A stretch of DNA of 64,000 bases from Clavibacter sp. (GTDB taxonomy: Bacteria > Actinomycetota > Actinomycetes > Nanopelagicales > Nanopelagicaceae): the NCBI GenBank assembly GCA_003569145.1, contig BGOH01000008.1, positions 1 through 64,000 on the forward strand, read 5' to 3'. Below, in pieces: positions 51,843-61,597 of this stretch; the first letter of the stretch is position 1, and each line of letters opens with the position of its first letter. The notes beneath the pieces are model-generated. The model did not search any database. It was not told where the DNA came from and saw only the letters and a program-made list of their open reading frames with translations. A program made the position numbers and the translations under genes.

Positions 51843-52553
51843 TTAAATAAGTTCTAGTTTTTCTAAGAGTAAGTAAGTAACTTCTCGATAATCTGCAGCA
51901 ACTTCACTCTTTGTATCTTGAGTTAAGATGCTTTTGGACTGACTCTGCGATAGGCAGACTTGCGCCGATGAACGAATTGTTGGTTCAAGCAGTAAAAAAT
52001 CATCGCTAATCAGTGACTTAAACTCCTCATCAAGCTCTTGCGTTGTTTTAGTTATTAAAAGTTGAAGTTGCCCGCTATGGCCAGCGCTCTCGGCATAATC
52101 TTTGCTATTTAGCGCTCCCCGAAGCGAGAGAATTTCAGTTGTGCTGGGTAGCAGAATTAGATTTGCGACAGCCATAAAGTAGGTAGTAATTCTAGAAACT
52201 CCAGTTGGCGTATCAATTATTACTAGATCAAAGCTTTCTAGAAGCTCAGTTAGTTTTGCCTGTGAGATAACTTGATCAAAATCTAGAGCTAACAGACGAC
52301 TAGATGAGGCAATGATTGAGAAGCGCTCTCCGCTTTTTATTGTTGAGGCATCAAGTGAGAACTGGCCAGATAAGAACTCTTTTGTACTCACTCTAGGATT
52401 TTCAATTCCACATGCAAAAGTTAGCCCCGCTGATGGATCTGCATCTATTACCAAGACTTTCTTGCCATACTCACTAGCCGCTACCGATATGCAATGAGCA
52501 GATGTGCTCTTACCAACACCACCAGCGCTATTAGCAACAACAAGAACCTTCAC
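51843..52553 (-). CDS. Orphan ParA/MinD-like ATPase
   Basis: VLVVANSAGGVGKSTSAHCISVAASEYGKKVLVIDADPSAGLTFACG, VIIDTPTGVSR. Confidence 0.85.
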   Translation of the reverse strand: MKVLVVANSAGGVGKSTSAHCISVAASEYGKKVLVIDADPSAGLTFACGIENPRVSTKEFLSGQFSLDASTIKSGERFSIIASSSRLLALDFDQVISQAKLTELLESFDLVIIDTPTGVSRITTYFMAVANLILLPSTTEILSLRGALNSKDYAESAGHSGQLQLLITKTTQELDEEFKSLISDDFLLLEPTIRSSAQVCLSQSQSKSILTQDTKSEVAADYREVTYLLLEKLELI

Positions 52554-53332
52554 TTCTCTGCACCAACTTGAGCAAATGCAAACTTCATTTCAGGAGTTTG
52601 TCTTAAACTTTCAGGGACTAAGAGAAGAGCGCTTCGAAGCGATCTAAGAGCAATATTGGTGGCAACATCTTGGCCAGGAAGTGTTGGCCAGCCATATAAA
52701 GATTTAGCCCACTTAGGAAGAGAAGCTGCTGCAATGGAAGTAATGCCTCCCCATAGCGGCGCAATTGGAGTTCCAAAACGAAGAAGTGGAGGAAGTGGAG
52801 GAAGGGCGATAAATAACGCTGCTCGTTTGGCGTCATCGCTGGCAGAAAGCTCATCTTTAATATCTATGAAGTATTTATCTAGTTGAGCAACGTTTCTTGG
52901 TACTTTTTCTTCATCAATACCTACTAAGCGAGCAAATACCACCATCTCCTCTAGATATTGATCACGCTCTTTTTCGCTCAAAACAAGTCCTGAGCGAAGC
53001 GCTGTATCTAGAAAAGAATCAACCATTGCCATATGAACCCAGAGCAGAAGCCTTTGATCATCAAGTTTTAACTTCTCGTGAACACCTCTAACTCTGGCAG
53101 CTAACTTCTCAGCCTTTTCCTTGCTAGCAAAGGTAAGAGTTGCAACATAATCTCCAGTTCTCTCAAGCCTTCCCCAAGCATCTTCGCGGAAGTTGGAGTG
53201 TGCTGCCACTCCTGCCATCGCCTCCGGATGCAGCGCTTGTTGAAGTAGCGCTCTAATTCCTCCCACAAACATTGAAGGATCGGAGTGAACCCTCCAAGTT
53301 ATGGAATCAGGGGAAAAGAAACCTAAACTCAT
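52550..53332 (-). CDS. MpaB-like oxygenase family protein (DUF2236)
   Basis: SITWRVHSDPSMFVGGIRALLQQALHPEAMAGVAAHSNFREDAWGRLERTGDYVATLTF. Confidence 0.88.
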   Translation of the reverse strand: MSLGFFSPDSITWRVHSDPSMFVGGIRALLQQALHPEAMAGVAAHSNFREDAWGRLERTGDYVATLTFASKEKAEKLAARVRGVHEKLKLDDQRLLLWVHMAMVDSFLDTALRSGLVLSEKERDQYLEEMVVFARLVGIDEEKVPRNVAQLDKYFIDIKDELSASDDAKRAALFIALPPLPPLLRFGTPIAPLWGGITSIAAASLPKWAKSLYGWPTLPGQDVATNIALRSLRSALLLVPESLRQTPEMKFAFAQVGAEK

Positions 53333-53940
53333 GAGGCAAAGAGATCCTTAATTCCAGTCATCAGCATCTCAAATGCGATTGCAGCAGTTAGAAGGCCTGC
53401 AATCTTTGCAAGGAGAGCGACTCCAGATTCTTTTATAATTTTCACAATTCCAAGTGAGAACATCAAAGTTATACCAATAATCAGATGCGCTCCAAGTACA
53501 GCAAGTGAGAGTGCAAAGGTCATAGAGGTGCTAGAAACTTCTTGACTAAAGAGCATGATTGTCACAATTGCTCCAGGGCCTGCCAGTAGTGGAGTGCCAA
53601 GTGGGACTAAAGCCAAGTTCTTTGGAATCTTTCCACCGCCACTAAAGTCACTTCCCTTTAGTAAATCAAGCGATACCAATAGAAGAAGTAATCCCCCAGC
53701 TCCTCTTAGAGCTGGCATAGAAATCTCAAGGTAATCAACGATAAATTGGCCAAAGAGAGCAAAAATAGTAATCACAAATAGCGAAGTGCCGGCAGCTTGC
53801 CAGGCAAGAAGAGTTCTCTGACGTCGAGTGCGATCTCCTAGAACAGATAAGAATATTGGCGTAGCACCGGGCGGATCTAAAATCACAAGTAGGGTTACAA
53901 ATGCTTGCAGACCAAATGTAATTGTGCTGATATCACTCAT
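53329..53940 (-). CDS. MarC-family membrane protein
   Basis: FVTLLVILDPPGATPIFLSVLGDRT, LVPLGTPLLAGPGAIVTIMLF. Confidence 0.88.
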   Translation of the reverse strand: MSDISTITFGLQAFVTLLVILDPPGATPIFLSVLGDRTRRQRTLLAWQAAGTSLFVITIFALFGQFIVDYLEISMPALRGAGGLLLLLVSLDLLKGSDFSGGGKIPKNLALVPLGTPLLAGPGAIVTIMLFSQEVSSTSMTFALSLAVLGAHLIIGITLMFSLGIVKIIKESGVALLAKIAGLLTAAIAFEMLMTGIKDLFAS

Positions 53941-54794
53941 CGCTTCACAACCCTTCTCTGATTAGCTCTTAATTCAAGATGGGCCCATTGTTCAGGATTT
54001 GTGGTGAATTGCGCTAATCGATTTAATTTTCCATCTCCATGGTAATCACTTGAGCCAGTAATAACAAGATTTCGCGCAATTGCAAGGGAGACTAGCTCCG
54101 CTTTCTCACTATCTGAGTGATCTGGGTGATCAACTTCAATTCCATCAAGTCCAGCAGCAATTAAGTGATCAAAAGCTTCAATTTTAAGTGTCTTGCCACG
54201 CTTTGAAGCAAATGGATGAGCGATTACTGCAACACCTCCGGCCTGCTTGATTAGCTTTATAGCAGCCTCTGGAGTTGGCGAATAATGATTTACATAGTAT
54301 TTAGATTTATTATGTAAGAAAGTTTCAAACGCTTCTTGGCGAGATGCCACATGGCCCTTAGCAACTAAAGCATCAGCTAGATGAGGACGGCCGAGTGTGG
54401 CATCACCGGTTCGCATGGCATAAACCTCATCTAAGCTAATTTCAATTCCAGCTTCATTTAGGCGAGTAATTATCTTCTCCATACGAAATAGGCGATGCTC
54501 TCTTGTCTTATCAAGTTCATCAATGAGTGCTTGATGGCTTGAATCAAAGAGCAGGCCAAGCATGTGAATACTGAGCCCCTCTTCATCTTGGCAAGAAATT
54601 TCTGAGCCCAACACCAATTGCATTTGAGATTTAGAGGGATGATTAAGCAGAGCGCTAGATGCTTCCTGCCAGCCGCGAGTAGTGTCATGATCGGTTAGCG
54701 CCAACACCCCAATACCTGCAGCAATTGCCTTATCGATTAAACCAGAGGGCGTATCAGTCCCATCGCTTGCATTGGTATGGGTATGTAAATCAAT
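53937..54794 (-). CDS. PHP-domain phosphoesterase (RNase AM/YciV-like)
   Basis: LIDLHTHTNASDGTDTPSGLIDKAIAAGIGVLALTDHDTTRGW, VIAHPF, GSDYHGDG. Confidence 0.88.
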   Translation of the reverse strand: MDLHTHTNASDGTDTPSGLIDKAIAAGIGVLALTDHDTTRGWQEASSALLNHPSKSQMQLVLGSEISCQDEEGLSIHMLGLLFDSSHQALIDELDKTREHRLFRMEKIITRLNEAGIEISLDEVYAMRTGDATLGRPHLADALVAKGHVASRQEAFETFLHNKSKYYVNHYSPTPEAAIKLIKQAGGVAVIAHPFASKRGKTLKIEAFDHLIAAGLDGIEVDHPDHSDSEKAELVSLAIARNLVITGSSDYHGDGKLNRLAQFTTNPEQWAHLELRANQRRVVKR

Positions 54795-54810
54795 GAGCAT
54801 GAGGGTAAGG

Positions 54811-55707
54811 CTACCCTTTTTCTCCATCCTTGCTGCGCATAACAAAAATCGCACACCCTGCCAATAAAAGAATCAACCCTGGAACAGTTCCAAGTGGTGG
54901 TAATTGATCAAGCCACCAAAAGGCAAGAAGAGCGCCAACTGGAACTTCAAAGAAAACAATTAAGGAAACAATTGCTGGCGATACTCTCTTAAGTGAGAAA
55001 TTAAACATCGTGTGACCAAGAATCTGTGCTCCTAAAATTAGCGCAAGCAATAACCACCATTGCTTAGCTTCAAAACCAATTAGCTGCACTCCAGTGATAA
55101 GTGCAATCGGAAGAGCAGTTAGCGAACAAGTTAAATAACATAAAGTGGTATAGGTCGAAGTTGCAAGTGTTTGTTGTGCTTTTGAGCCGAGTAGAACATA
55201 TAGGGCAGCAAGAGCAGCGCAGATAATTGCCGCTATATCTCCAATGAAAGCTCTAGTTGAAATCTGAAAATCAACTCCAGTAATGATTAAAACTCCAATG
55301 AAGCTAATAACCATTCCAATCCAAGCTCGCCTTGGAATATGGCCGCCAAGTTTTTTAACAAAGTAAGCAGCAAAAATTGGTTGAAGAGCGGTAAGTGCAG
55401 TTCCTGCTGCCACCGTGGTGTATCTCATTGCTATAAAAAATCCAATAAAGTGAAGTGCTAGAACAAATCCTGCCGCCATTGACCAGGCAAGACCTCGACG
55501 ATTTTCACTCTTTAACCACTGACCATTTCTCAAAGCAAAGGGCGCCATGATTAGCGCTCCGCCAAGGTTTCGCCAGAAAATTAAAGTAATAATTGGCATC
55601 GCACTCAAGGCAATTACTGGTCCTGAGGTTCCAATTCCTATTACTCCAAGAAGCAATAATGGAATGTCACGACCGCTAGGCATCTGGGTGTGGTTTTGAT
55701 CGCGCAC
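54811..55707 (-). CDS. DMT/EamA-family transporter
   Basis: Two EamA repeats, ~10 TM segments. Confidence 0.88.
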   Translation of the reverse strand: MRDQNHTQMPSGRDIPLLLLGVIGIGTSGPVIALSAMPIITLIFWRNLGGALIMAPFALRNGQWLKSENRRGLAWSMAAGFVLALHFIGFFIAMRYTTVAAGTALTALQPIFAAYFVKKLGGHIPRRAWIGMVISFIGVLIITGVDFQISTRAFIGDIAAIICAALAALYVLLGSKAQQTLATSTYTTLCYLTCSLTALPIALITGVQLIGFEAKQWWLLLALILGAQILGHTMFNFSLKRVSPAIVSLIVFFEVPVGALLAFWWLDQLPPLGTVPGLILLLAGCAIFVMRSKDGEKG

Positions 55708-55752
55708 CGGCTCAACTTACTATCCGATAGCCTTGGACTATGGAGGTGCCTG

Positions 55753-56994
55753 ATGCGAACAGAGGAATTAACTCGAGTATTTTTAGCCAAGCTCGCTGGT
55801 ACTCCCGTATTTGATCCAAATGCCGATCGCGTAGGAAAAATACGCGACGCCATTGCATCAATGCGACAGGACAACCTAGCTCCTAGAATTTTAGGTTTCA
55901 TCGTCGAAGTTCCACAACGCCGCAAGATCTTCATTCCAATTACTCGAGTCACTTCGATTGATGACAGCGGGGTCTTTATTACTGGCTCTTTGAATATACG
56001 ACGCTATCAACCTAAACAGAGTGAAATTGCACTCCTTGGGGAGTTGCTTGATCATAAAACGCGACTTAGAGAAAATGGAAATGTTGTTGTTATTGAGGAT
56101 ATTGGTATGGAGCTGCGCGATAACAAAGATTGGTATGCCGAGCATGTACATGTTCAAGAAAAAACTAGATCTTTTGGGCGTCGTTCAACTCAAACACTTT
56201 CTTGGAGCAGCGTTGAAATAGAAGTTTCTTCTCACATTCCAGATTTAAGCGCGCCAACTGAAGATATAGCTCTACTTCCTGCGCAAGACATAGCCGCCGC
56301 TCTTCGCGAGCTTGATATAAGTCGTCAGAGAGAAATTGCGCATACTTTAGATGACGAGAAATTGGCTGATGTTCTGGAAGAGATGGATGATGCAGATCGC
56401 CTTGCCCTAGTTTCACTCTTAGAAGGCGAGCTTGTTGCCGATGTTTTAAGTGAGATGAATCCTGATGATGCTGCCGATGTTCTCAAAGAAGTCGGCAGTG
56501 AAAAAGCTGAGAGTCTCTTAAACCTTATGGAGGATGATGAAGCCCAAGATGTTCGTCGTCTTATGGCATACGAGGATTTCTCTGCAGGTGGCATGATGAC
56601 TACAGATCCAGTAATTCTCTCTGGTGATGCCACTGTGGCCCAAGCACTAGCAGTCCTTAGACAGAAAGACGTTTCTGCTGCATCTGCTGCACAGGTTTTT
56701 GTCTGTCGTGCACCACTTGAAACGCCCACTGGAAGACTAATCGGAGTGGTCCACATGCAGCGCTTACTGCGTGAACCTCCTGCGTTATCCCTGGCGATAG
56801 TGGCGGAGAAAGAGACAAATGCTATTTCTGCAGATACACCTCTAAATGATGTGGTTCGCCATCTTGCTAACTACAACTTACTTGCAGCTCCCGTAGTTGA
56901 TGAACATGATCGCTTACTTGGCGCTGTAACTGTTGATGATGTGCTTGATCACCTATTGCCTTCAAATTGGCGCAGAAGTGAGGCAGAAAAATGA
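55753..56994 (+). CDS. MgtE N-terminal + CBS domain protein (no TM domain); start at MRTEELTRVFLAKLAG preferred
   Basis: PRC-like N-terminus, ALRELDISRQREIAHTLDDEKLADVLEEMDDADRLALVSLLEGELVADVLSEMNPDDAADVL, paired CBS motifs. Confidence 0.82.
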   Translation: MRTEELTRVFLAKLAGTPVFDPNADRVGKIRDAIASMRQDNLAPRILGFIVEVPQRRKIFIPITRVTSIDDSGVFITGSLNIRRYQPKQSEIALLGELLDHKTRLRENGNVVVIEDIGMELRDNKDWYAEHVHVQEKTRSFGRRSTQTLSWSSVEIEVSSHIPDLSAPTEDIALLPAQDIAAALRELDISRQREIAHTLDDEKLADVLEEMDDADRLALVSLLEGELVADVLSEMNPDDAADVLKEVGSEKAESLLNLMEDDEAQDVRRLMAYEDFSAGGMMTTDPVILSGDATVAQALAVLRQKDVSAASAAQVFVCRAPLETPTGRLIGVVHMQRLLREPPALSLAIVAEKETNAISADTPLNDVVRHLANYNLLAAPVVDEHDRLLGAVTVDDVLDHLLPSNWRRSEAEK

Positions 56995-57458
56995 CAATAG
57001 CTGGTAAGTCAAAACTTGAAACTCCAAGAGAGTCTCGTCGCTCCCTGCGTCCTAATTATGATCCTGAAGTAATTGGTCGCGTATCAGAGGCCTTTGCTCG
57101 TTTTATCGGCACCGCACGTTTCTTGGTTTATATGACAGTCTTTGTCGCAACCTGGATCATTTGGAACTTTGTTGCGCCAGAAAACCTGCGCTTTGATGAA
57201 TATCCTTTTATCTTCCTGACATTTATGCTTTCACTACAAGCCTCTTACGCTGCTCCACTGATTCTGCTTGCTCAGAATAGACAAGCTGATAGAGACCGTG
57301 TTACATCTCAAGAAGATCGTGATCGCGATGAGCGCAACTTGGCTGTTACTGAATTCATGGTCAGAGAGATTGCAGCTATGCGTCAAGAACTGTTGGCCGA
57401 CATCAAAGAAATGCTTGATGAGAAATTAGGTAGCGACCCCAAGGGGAACGCCAAGTAA
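56991..57458 (+). CDS. DUF1003 family membrane protein
   Basis: RFIGTARFLVYMTVFVATWIIWNFVAPENLRFDEYPFIFLTFMLSLQASYAAPLILLAQNRQADRDR. Confidence 0.9.
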   Translation: MTIAGKSKLETPRESRRSLRPNYDPEVIGRVSEAFARFIGTARFLVYMTVFVATWIIWNFVAPENLRFDEYPFIFLTFMLSLQASYAAPLILLAQNRQADRDRVTSQEDRDRDERNLAVTEFMVREIAAMRQELLADIKEMLDEKLGSDPKGNAK

Positions 57459-58562
57459 AGATTTCTTTCGTTTTGTTAGTTGATCAATTATTGCAAAAAA
57501 GCCTTTAGCCGCATCTGATTCTGGATCCCTAAAAACAATCGGAGATCCTTCATCTCCGCCTTCACGTAGCTTGATATCAAATGAAATCTGAGCAAGTAGC
57601 GGAACATCTACTCCTACAAGTTGGCTTAATCTTTTTGCAGTTTCCTGCCCTCCACCTTGTCCAAAGAGTGCAACCTGAGCTCCGCTTACCGGATCTGTAT
57701 AAGCAGACATGTTCTCAATTACTCCGATTACATGTTGTTTTAATTGATGAGCAATACGTCCTGCTCGCTCAGCAACTTCAGCAGCCGCAATCTGCGGAGT
57801 TGTCACCACAATAATTTCTGATGCTGGAATCAGCTGCCCAAGAGATATCGCAATATCTCCGGTTCCTGGTGGCAGATCAAGGAGTAAGAAGTCTAAATCT
57901 CCCCAGTATGCATCACTTAAAAGCTGTTCTAAAACTCTATGAAGCAGTGGACCACGATAAGCAACCGGATCTGCGCGATCTGGTTTGAACATCTCAATTG
58001 AAACTACCTTGATTCCATTGGTTTCAACTGGAATAAATGTTTGATCAATAGCTGTTGGCCTCTGCCCTTCAATGCCCAAAAGCCTTGGAATTGAGTGCCC
58101 ATAGACATCAGCATCTAGAACTCCAACTTTAAAGCCGCGCTTACTAAGCGCTGCTGCAAGATTTACAGTTACTGATGACTTTCCTACCCCTCCCTTGCCA
58201 GATGAGATAGCCCAGACTCTGGTTAAGGAATCAGGTTGAGCAAATGGAATGAACTTCTCCCGACCGCCGCGGAGAAGTTTTTTAACATTATCTCTCTGAG
58301 TCTCATTCATTACGCCAAATTCAAGTTCAACCTTTTCAACCCCAGCAACTTTTGTAACCGCGCTACTAACATCACTTTTCAATTTATCTCGCATAGGACA
58401 TCCTGAGATAGTTAGCAATATCTTGATTTTTGCTATCCCACTATCAAAATCAACACTTTCAACCATTCCTAGATCTGGAAGAGGTCTGTGAAGCTCAGGG
58501 TCAGAGACAGTTGCTAGCGCGCTATGAATTTGACTTACTACTTCATCTTTTGAAAAACTCAT
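57426..58562 (-). CDS. Mrp/NBP35-type Fe-S carrier ATPase
   Basis: VWAISSGKGGVGKSSVTVNLAAALSKRGFKVGVLDADVYGHSIPRLLG, DFLLLDLPPGTGDIAISLGQ; N-terminal MIP18-like domain. Confidence 0.92.
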   Translation of the reverse strand: MSFSKDEVVSQIHSALATVSDPELHRPLPDLGMVESVDFDSGIAKIKILLTISGCPMRDKLKSDVSSAVTKVAGVEKVELEFGVMNETQRDNVKKLLRGGREKFIPFAQPDSLTRVWAISSGKGGVGKSSVTVNLAAALSKRGFKVGVLDADVYGHSIPRLLGIEGQRPTAIDQTFIPVETNGIKVVSIEMFKPDRADPVAYRGPLLHRVLEQLLSDAYWGDLDFLLLDLPPGTGDIAISLGQLIPASEIIVVTTPQIAAAEVAERAGRIAHQLKQHVIGVIENMSAYTDPVSGAQVALFGQGGGQETAKRLSQLVGVDVPLLAQISFDIKLREGGDEGSPIVFRDPESDAAKGFFAIIDQLTKRKKSLLGVPLGVAT

Positions 58563-58897
58563 AGTAGATCTGGATCTATTTTGGCAGCCTCATCAATAAC
58601 TTTTTTACTTGCTTTAGCTTGACTCTTAAGGTCATTTGCAAGTGGCTTAACATCATCTAAAGCATTTCCTAATACTTTCTGGGCTAATTTTTTAGGCGTT
58701 AAGTCCGTAACTTGAAGATCTTCGAATCCAGGTCCTAGATTTTCTTTTAATTCACGCGAAGCATAGGTTGTGAAGTTGCGAACCTTGTGAATAAATCTGG
58801 CAAAGTCTTTTGCCGCCTCCGGCAATTTATCTGGGCCAACTAGAAATAATCCTAGGATCACTAAACCTAGAAACTCGCCCATTCCAATGCCGAACAT
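58559..58897 (-). CDS. tatB: Twin-arginine translocase TatB-type protein
   Basis: MFGIGMGEFLGLVILGLFLVGPDKLPEAAKDFARFIHKVR. Confidence 0.85.
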   Translation of the reverse strand: MFGIGMGEFLGLVILGLFLVGPDKLPEAAKDFARFIHKVRNFTTYASRELKENLGPGFEDLQVTDLTPKKLAQKVLGNALDDVKPLANDLKSQAKASKKVIDEAAKIDPDLL

Positions 58898-58917
58898 GCA
58901 CCTATCCTATTCTTTAA

Positions 58918-59604
58918 TTAAATCTTCGTCGCAACCATTACGCCATCGCCAACTGGCAGCAACATTGGAAGCCAGAGGGTTGCTGAGTCCTTAATCACCT
59001 TAATAACTTCTCGATAGGCCACGCTATCTTCATCTCGCTGTGTTGGATCTGCAACCTTTCCAGAGAGAAGTGCTCTATCAATGACTAATACTCCGCCTGG
59101 GCGAAGTGAGCGGTGTGCATTCTCAATTCCATCAAGTAAATCTCCGCTCTTTCTCATAATAAAAATGTCATAGAGGCTATCGGCCAGCTTCCCTACAATT
59201 TCACGAGAGTTTCCCGTAATTAATCGATATCGAGATGAATTAATCCCCGCCTCATCAAAGGCTTGCTTTGCTAATTTAGCATTTTCAACTTCGTCATCAA
59301 TTGATGTTAATAGACCCTTTGAACTCAGCGCTTGGAAGATCCATAAACCACTAACCCCAGCCCCAGTTCCAATTTCAACTATTGAGCTAGCGCCTATTAA
59401 ATGAGTGAGATAGCGAAGTAGCGATCCCACTGCCGGAGTGGCATCGTAGGTACCAATTTCTTGCCCTCTAGCTCTAGCTTTTTGAATTATCTCTGTCTCT
59501 GGAATAAAGGTGTTTGAAAATGCCCGCATATCTCCGCGTTCAGGAAATAACTTCTCCGTAAATCCTTTTTCTCCAATGCCTGACATCACAGCGAAGCTAA
59601 CCAC
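58918..59604 (-). CDS. O-methyltransferase family 3
   Basis: SSIVEIGTGAGVSGLWIFQAL..TSIDDEVENAKLAKQAF, YDIFIMRKSGDLLDGIENAHRSLRPGGVLVIDRALLSGKVADPTQRD. Confidence 0.85.
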   Translation of the reverse strand: MVSFAVMSGIGEKGFTEKLFPERGDMRAFSNTFIPETEIIQKARARGQEIGTYDATPAVGSLLRYLTHLIGASSIVEIGTGAGVSGLWIFQALSSKGLLTSIDDEVENAKLAKQAFDEAGINSSRYRLITGNSREIVGKLADSLYDIFIMRKSGDLLDGIENAHRSLRPGGVLVIDRALLSGKVADPTQRDEDSVAYREVIKVIKDSATLWLPMLLPVGDGVMVATKI

Positions 59605-61097
59605 TGGGTCAGTAGGCGAACTCCATATCCTGTTCCACCTTTAACATTTTCTCCTGCATCAACTTCGGATCTGGCAGGACCAGCAATATCAAGATGAACC
59701 CACTTGCGCTTGCCAACAAAATTTTCCAAAAATAGCGCAGCAGTAACTGAGCCACCTTGAAACTTAAACTTATCAGCGGTGTGATTAAAGTCTGCAACAT
59801 TGCTCTCTAGCGCAATTGAATAATCATCAACTAATGGCATATGCCAGATTTGATCTCCAGTGTAATCGCCAATGTCGGCAAGCTTTCTGGCAAGTTTATT
59901 GTCTCTGGTATACATCGCTCCGTAATATCGGCTAAGACCAAGGGTGGCAGCTCCAGTTAGAGTCGCAACATCAATTAAATAATCTGGATCAAGATTCTTA
60001 TCAGCATAAGCAAGACCATCTGCTAGAACTAATCTTCCTTCAGCATCAGTGTTAATTACCTCAACTGTAGTTCCGCCATAATGAGTAATAACATCAGATG
60101 GACGAGTTGATGTGCCGGAAAGTGAGTTCTCAGCAAGCATTAGTAGCGCTGTGATTCGAACATTTAATTTTAATTCTGCCGCAGCAATTGTTGCCATTAG
60201 TACGCAAGCTGCGCCAGCCATATCGCTTTTCATTGCAGTCATTACGTCATAGGGGCGCTTGAGAGAAACTCCTCCAGTATCAAAGGTAATTCCCTTGCCA
60301 ACTAAGACCACATGTGGCGCCCTCTTTGATCCTTTTGGCTTATAACTTAACTCCACAAATCTTGGTGGGTTCTTAACACTGGAATTACCAATCGCGCTAA
60401 GCCCACCAAACTCTGCCAATTGGCGGCCAGATTTGATCTTTAGAGTGAGCGTGGAGCTCTTTGCAAGGGATTTTGCTTGAGCAGCCATCCAAGCTGGGTT
60501 TTTAATATTAGAGGGAGTCTGTATTAGATCTCTAGCTTTCCAGGTTGACTTCACTAGCACCTTTGCGCGCTCTAGCACTTCAGCAAAATCTCCTACAAGA
60601 GTAATCTCTGGAGTTAGGCTTTTTGTGCCACTTTTCTGACTCCAAATATAAGTAGCAAGGGCAGAGGAGATAAAGTGAAGTTGAGCATCACTTTCCTTTT
60701 CAACTAAGAAGGAGAGAAGCGAGGAGTTACTAGCCTTTATCTTTCGACCAATAGCTGCTGATGCTCTGCGAATGTGGGAATTAGTTGAATCTCCAACTCC
60801 AACAAGGAGAATGCGAACTACATCTCCACTTGCTTGCAGCACTGGAATATCAATTACTTCTCCAGCTTTACCAGTAACAGTTCCGCCATTTTTCTTAATC
60901 TCATCTTTAAGTGAAATTGAATAAATCTTTTCAATGCTCTGTATGATTTTTTTGCTTAAAATAATCTCTATCTCAGGTACTTCTTTTGATTCTTTTGCTT
61001 TTATTGGAAGAGCGATATGAGAAAAATCTTTAAAGAATTTCTCCGAGATTTCCCCCGGAAGTTTTACCGTTCCGAGTTTCGGAATCGGTAGGTTCAC
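59586..61097 (-). CDS. pepA: Leucyl aminopeptidase
   Basis: VLVGKGITFDTGGVSLKRPYDVMTAMKSDMAGAACVL, VINTDAEGRLVLADGLAYA, LTGAATLGL. Confidence 0.93.
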   Translation of the reverse strand: MNLPIPKLGTVKLPGEISEKFFKDFSHIALPIKAKESKEVPEIEIILSKKIIQSIEKIYSISLKDEIKKNGGTVTGKAGEVIDIPVLQASGDVVRILLVGVGDSTNSHIRRASAAIGRKIKASNSSLLSFLVEKESDAQLHFISSALATYIWSQKSGTKSLTPEITLVGDFAEVLERAKVLVKSTWKARDLIQTPSNIKNPAWMAAQAKSLAKSSTLTLKIKSGRQLAEFGGLSAIGNSSVKNPPRFVELSYKPKGSKRAPHVVLVGKGITFDTGGVSLKRPYDVMTAMKSDMAGAACVLMATIAAAELKLNVRITALLMLAENSLSGTSTRPSDVITHYGGTTVEVINTDAEGRLVLADGLAYADKNLDPDYLIDVATLTGAATLGLSRYYGAMYTRDNKLARKLADIGDYTGDQIWHMPLVDDYSIALESNVADFNHTADKFKFQGGSVTAALFLENFVGKRKWVHLDIAGPARSEVDAGENVKGGTGYGVRLLTQWLASL

Positions 61098-61273
61098 TTC
61101 TTAAGAAGGGAGATTGACGCATTTAATACGTCGGCAAGATTTCGAGCCTCTTCTTGATTTAGCTCTACTACCAAGCGGCCGCCACCCTCGAGCGGGATTC
61201 GCATCACTAGGCTCCGGGCTTCCTTGGTAACTTCCATAGGTCCATCGCCAGTGCGGGGTTTCATGGCTGCCAT
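61094..61273 (-). CDS. DUF3117 family 59-aa protein; below ORF-track cutoff
   Basis: Manual reading: MAAMKPRTGDGPMEVTKEARSLVMRIPLEGGGRLVVELNQEEARNLADVLNASISLLKK*; TGA overlaps pepA GTG (GTGA). Confidence 0.85.
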   Translation of the reverse strand: MAAMKPRTGDGPMEVTKEARSLVMRIPLEGGGRLVVELNQEEARNLADVLNASISLLKK

Positions 61274-61360
61274 CGATTAGCCTTCTCTCTAAATCAATCC
61301 TTGAAAGATCTTTTAGCCTTAAGCCCCAGCTCCAAGCTGGGAGAGGGAATTATCCCTTAT

Positions 61361-61567
61361 CTAGCTACCTTGTGGGAAATTGAAAGCCGAGCTCATTCTC
61401 ATCCGTCCAGAGGCCAATACCGCCGTGATTGCACGCTTGGGAGCCCCTATTTTCTCGGAAATTTCCTCGATGCTATATCTCTTTACGTAATAAAGGGTAA
61501 GCACGATCCGTTCTTCTTCAGGAAGAGAGTCGATGAACTCTTCTAATGTCTGGTTCTGCTTACTCAC
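61361..61567 (-). CDS. Stand-alone sigma-70 region 4-like HTH protein (68 aa)
   Basis: LEEFIDSLPEEERIVLTLYYVKRYSIEEISEKIGAPKRAITAVLASGRMRM. Confidence 0.7.
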   Translation of the reverse strand: MSKQNQTLEEFIDSLPEEERIVLTLYYVKRYSIEEISEKIGAPKRAITAVLASGRMRMSSAFNFPQGS

Positions 61568-61597
61568 AAGGCTAAGGCTACTGCCGATGGCGCCCCT

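Noticed and set aside
56325-56756. Antisense 143-aa ORF in the MgtE-N gene
   Set aside because: Ser/Ala/Arg-rich antisense translation of a clear coding gene; no start/RBS support.
61301-61546. Plus-strand 81-aa ORF
   Set aside because: Antisense to the sigma-4-like gene and its hairpin; no homology-like pattern.
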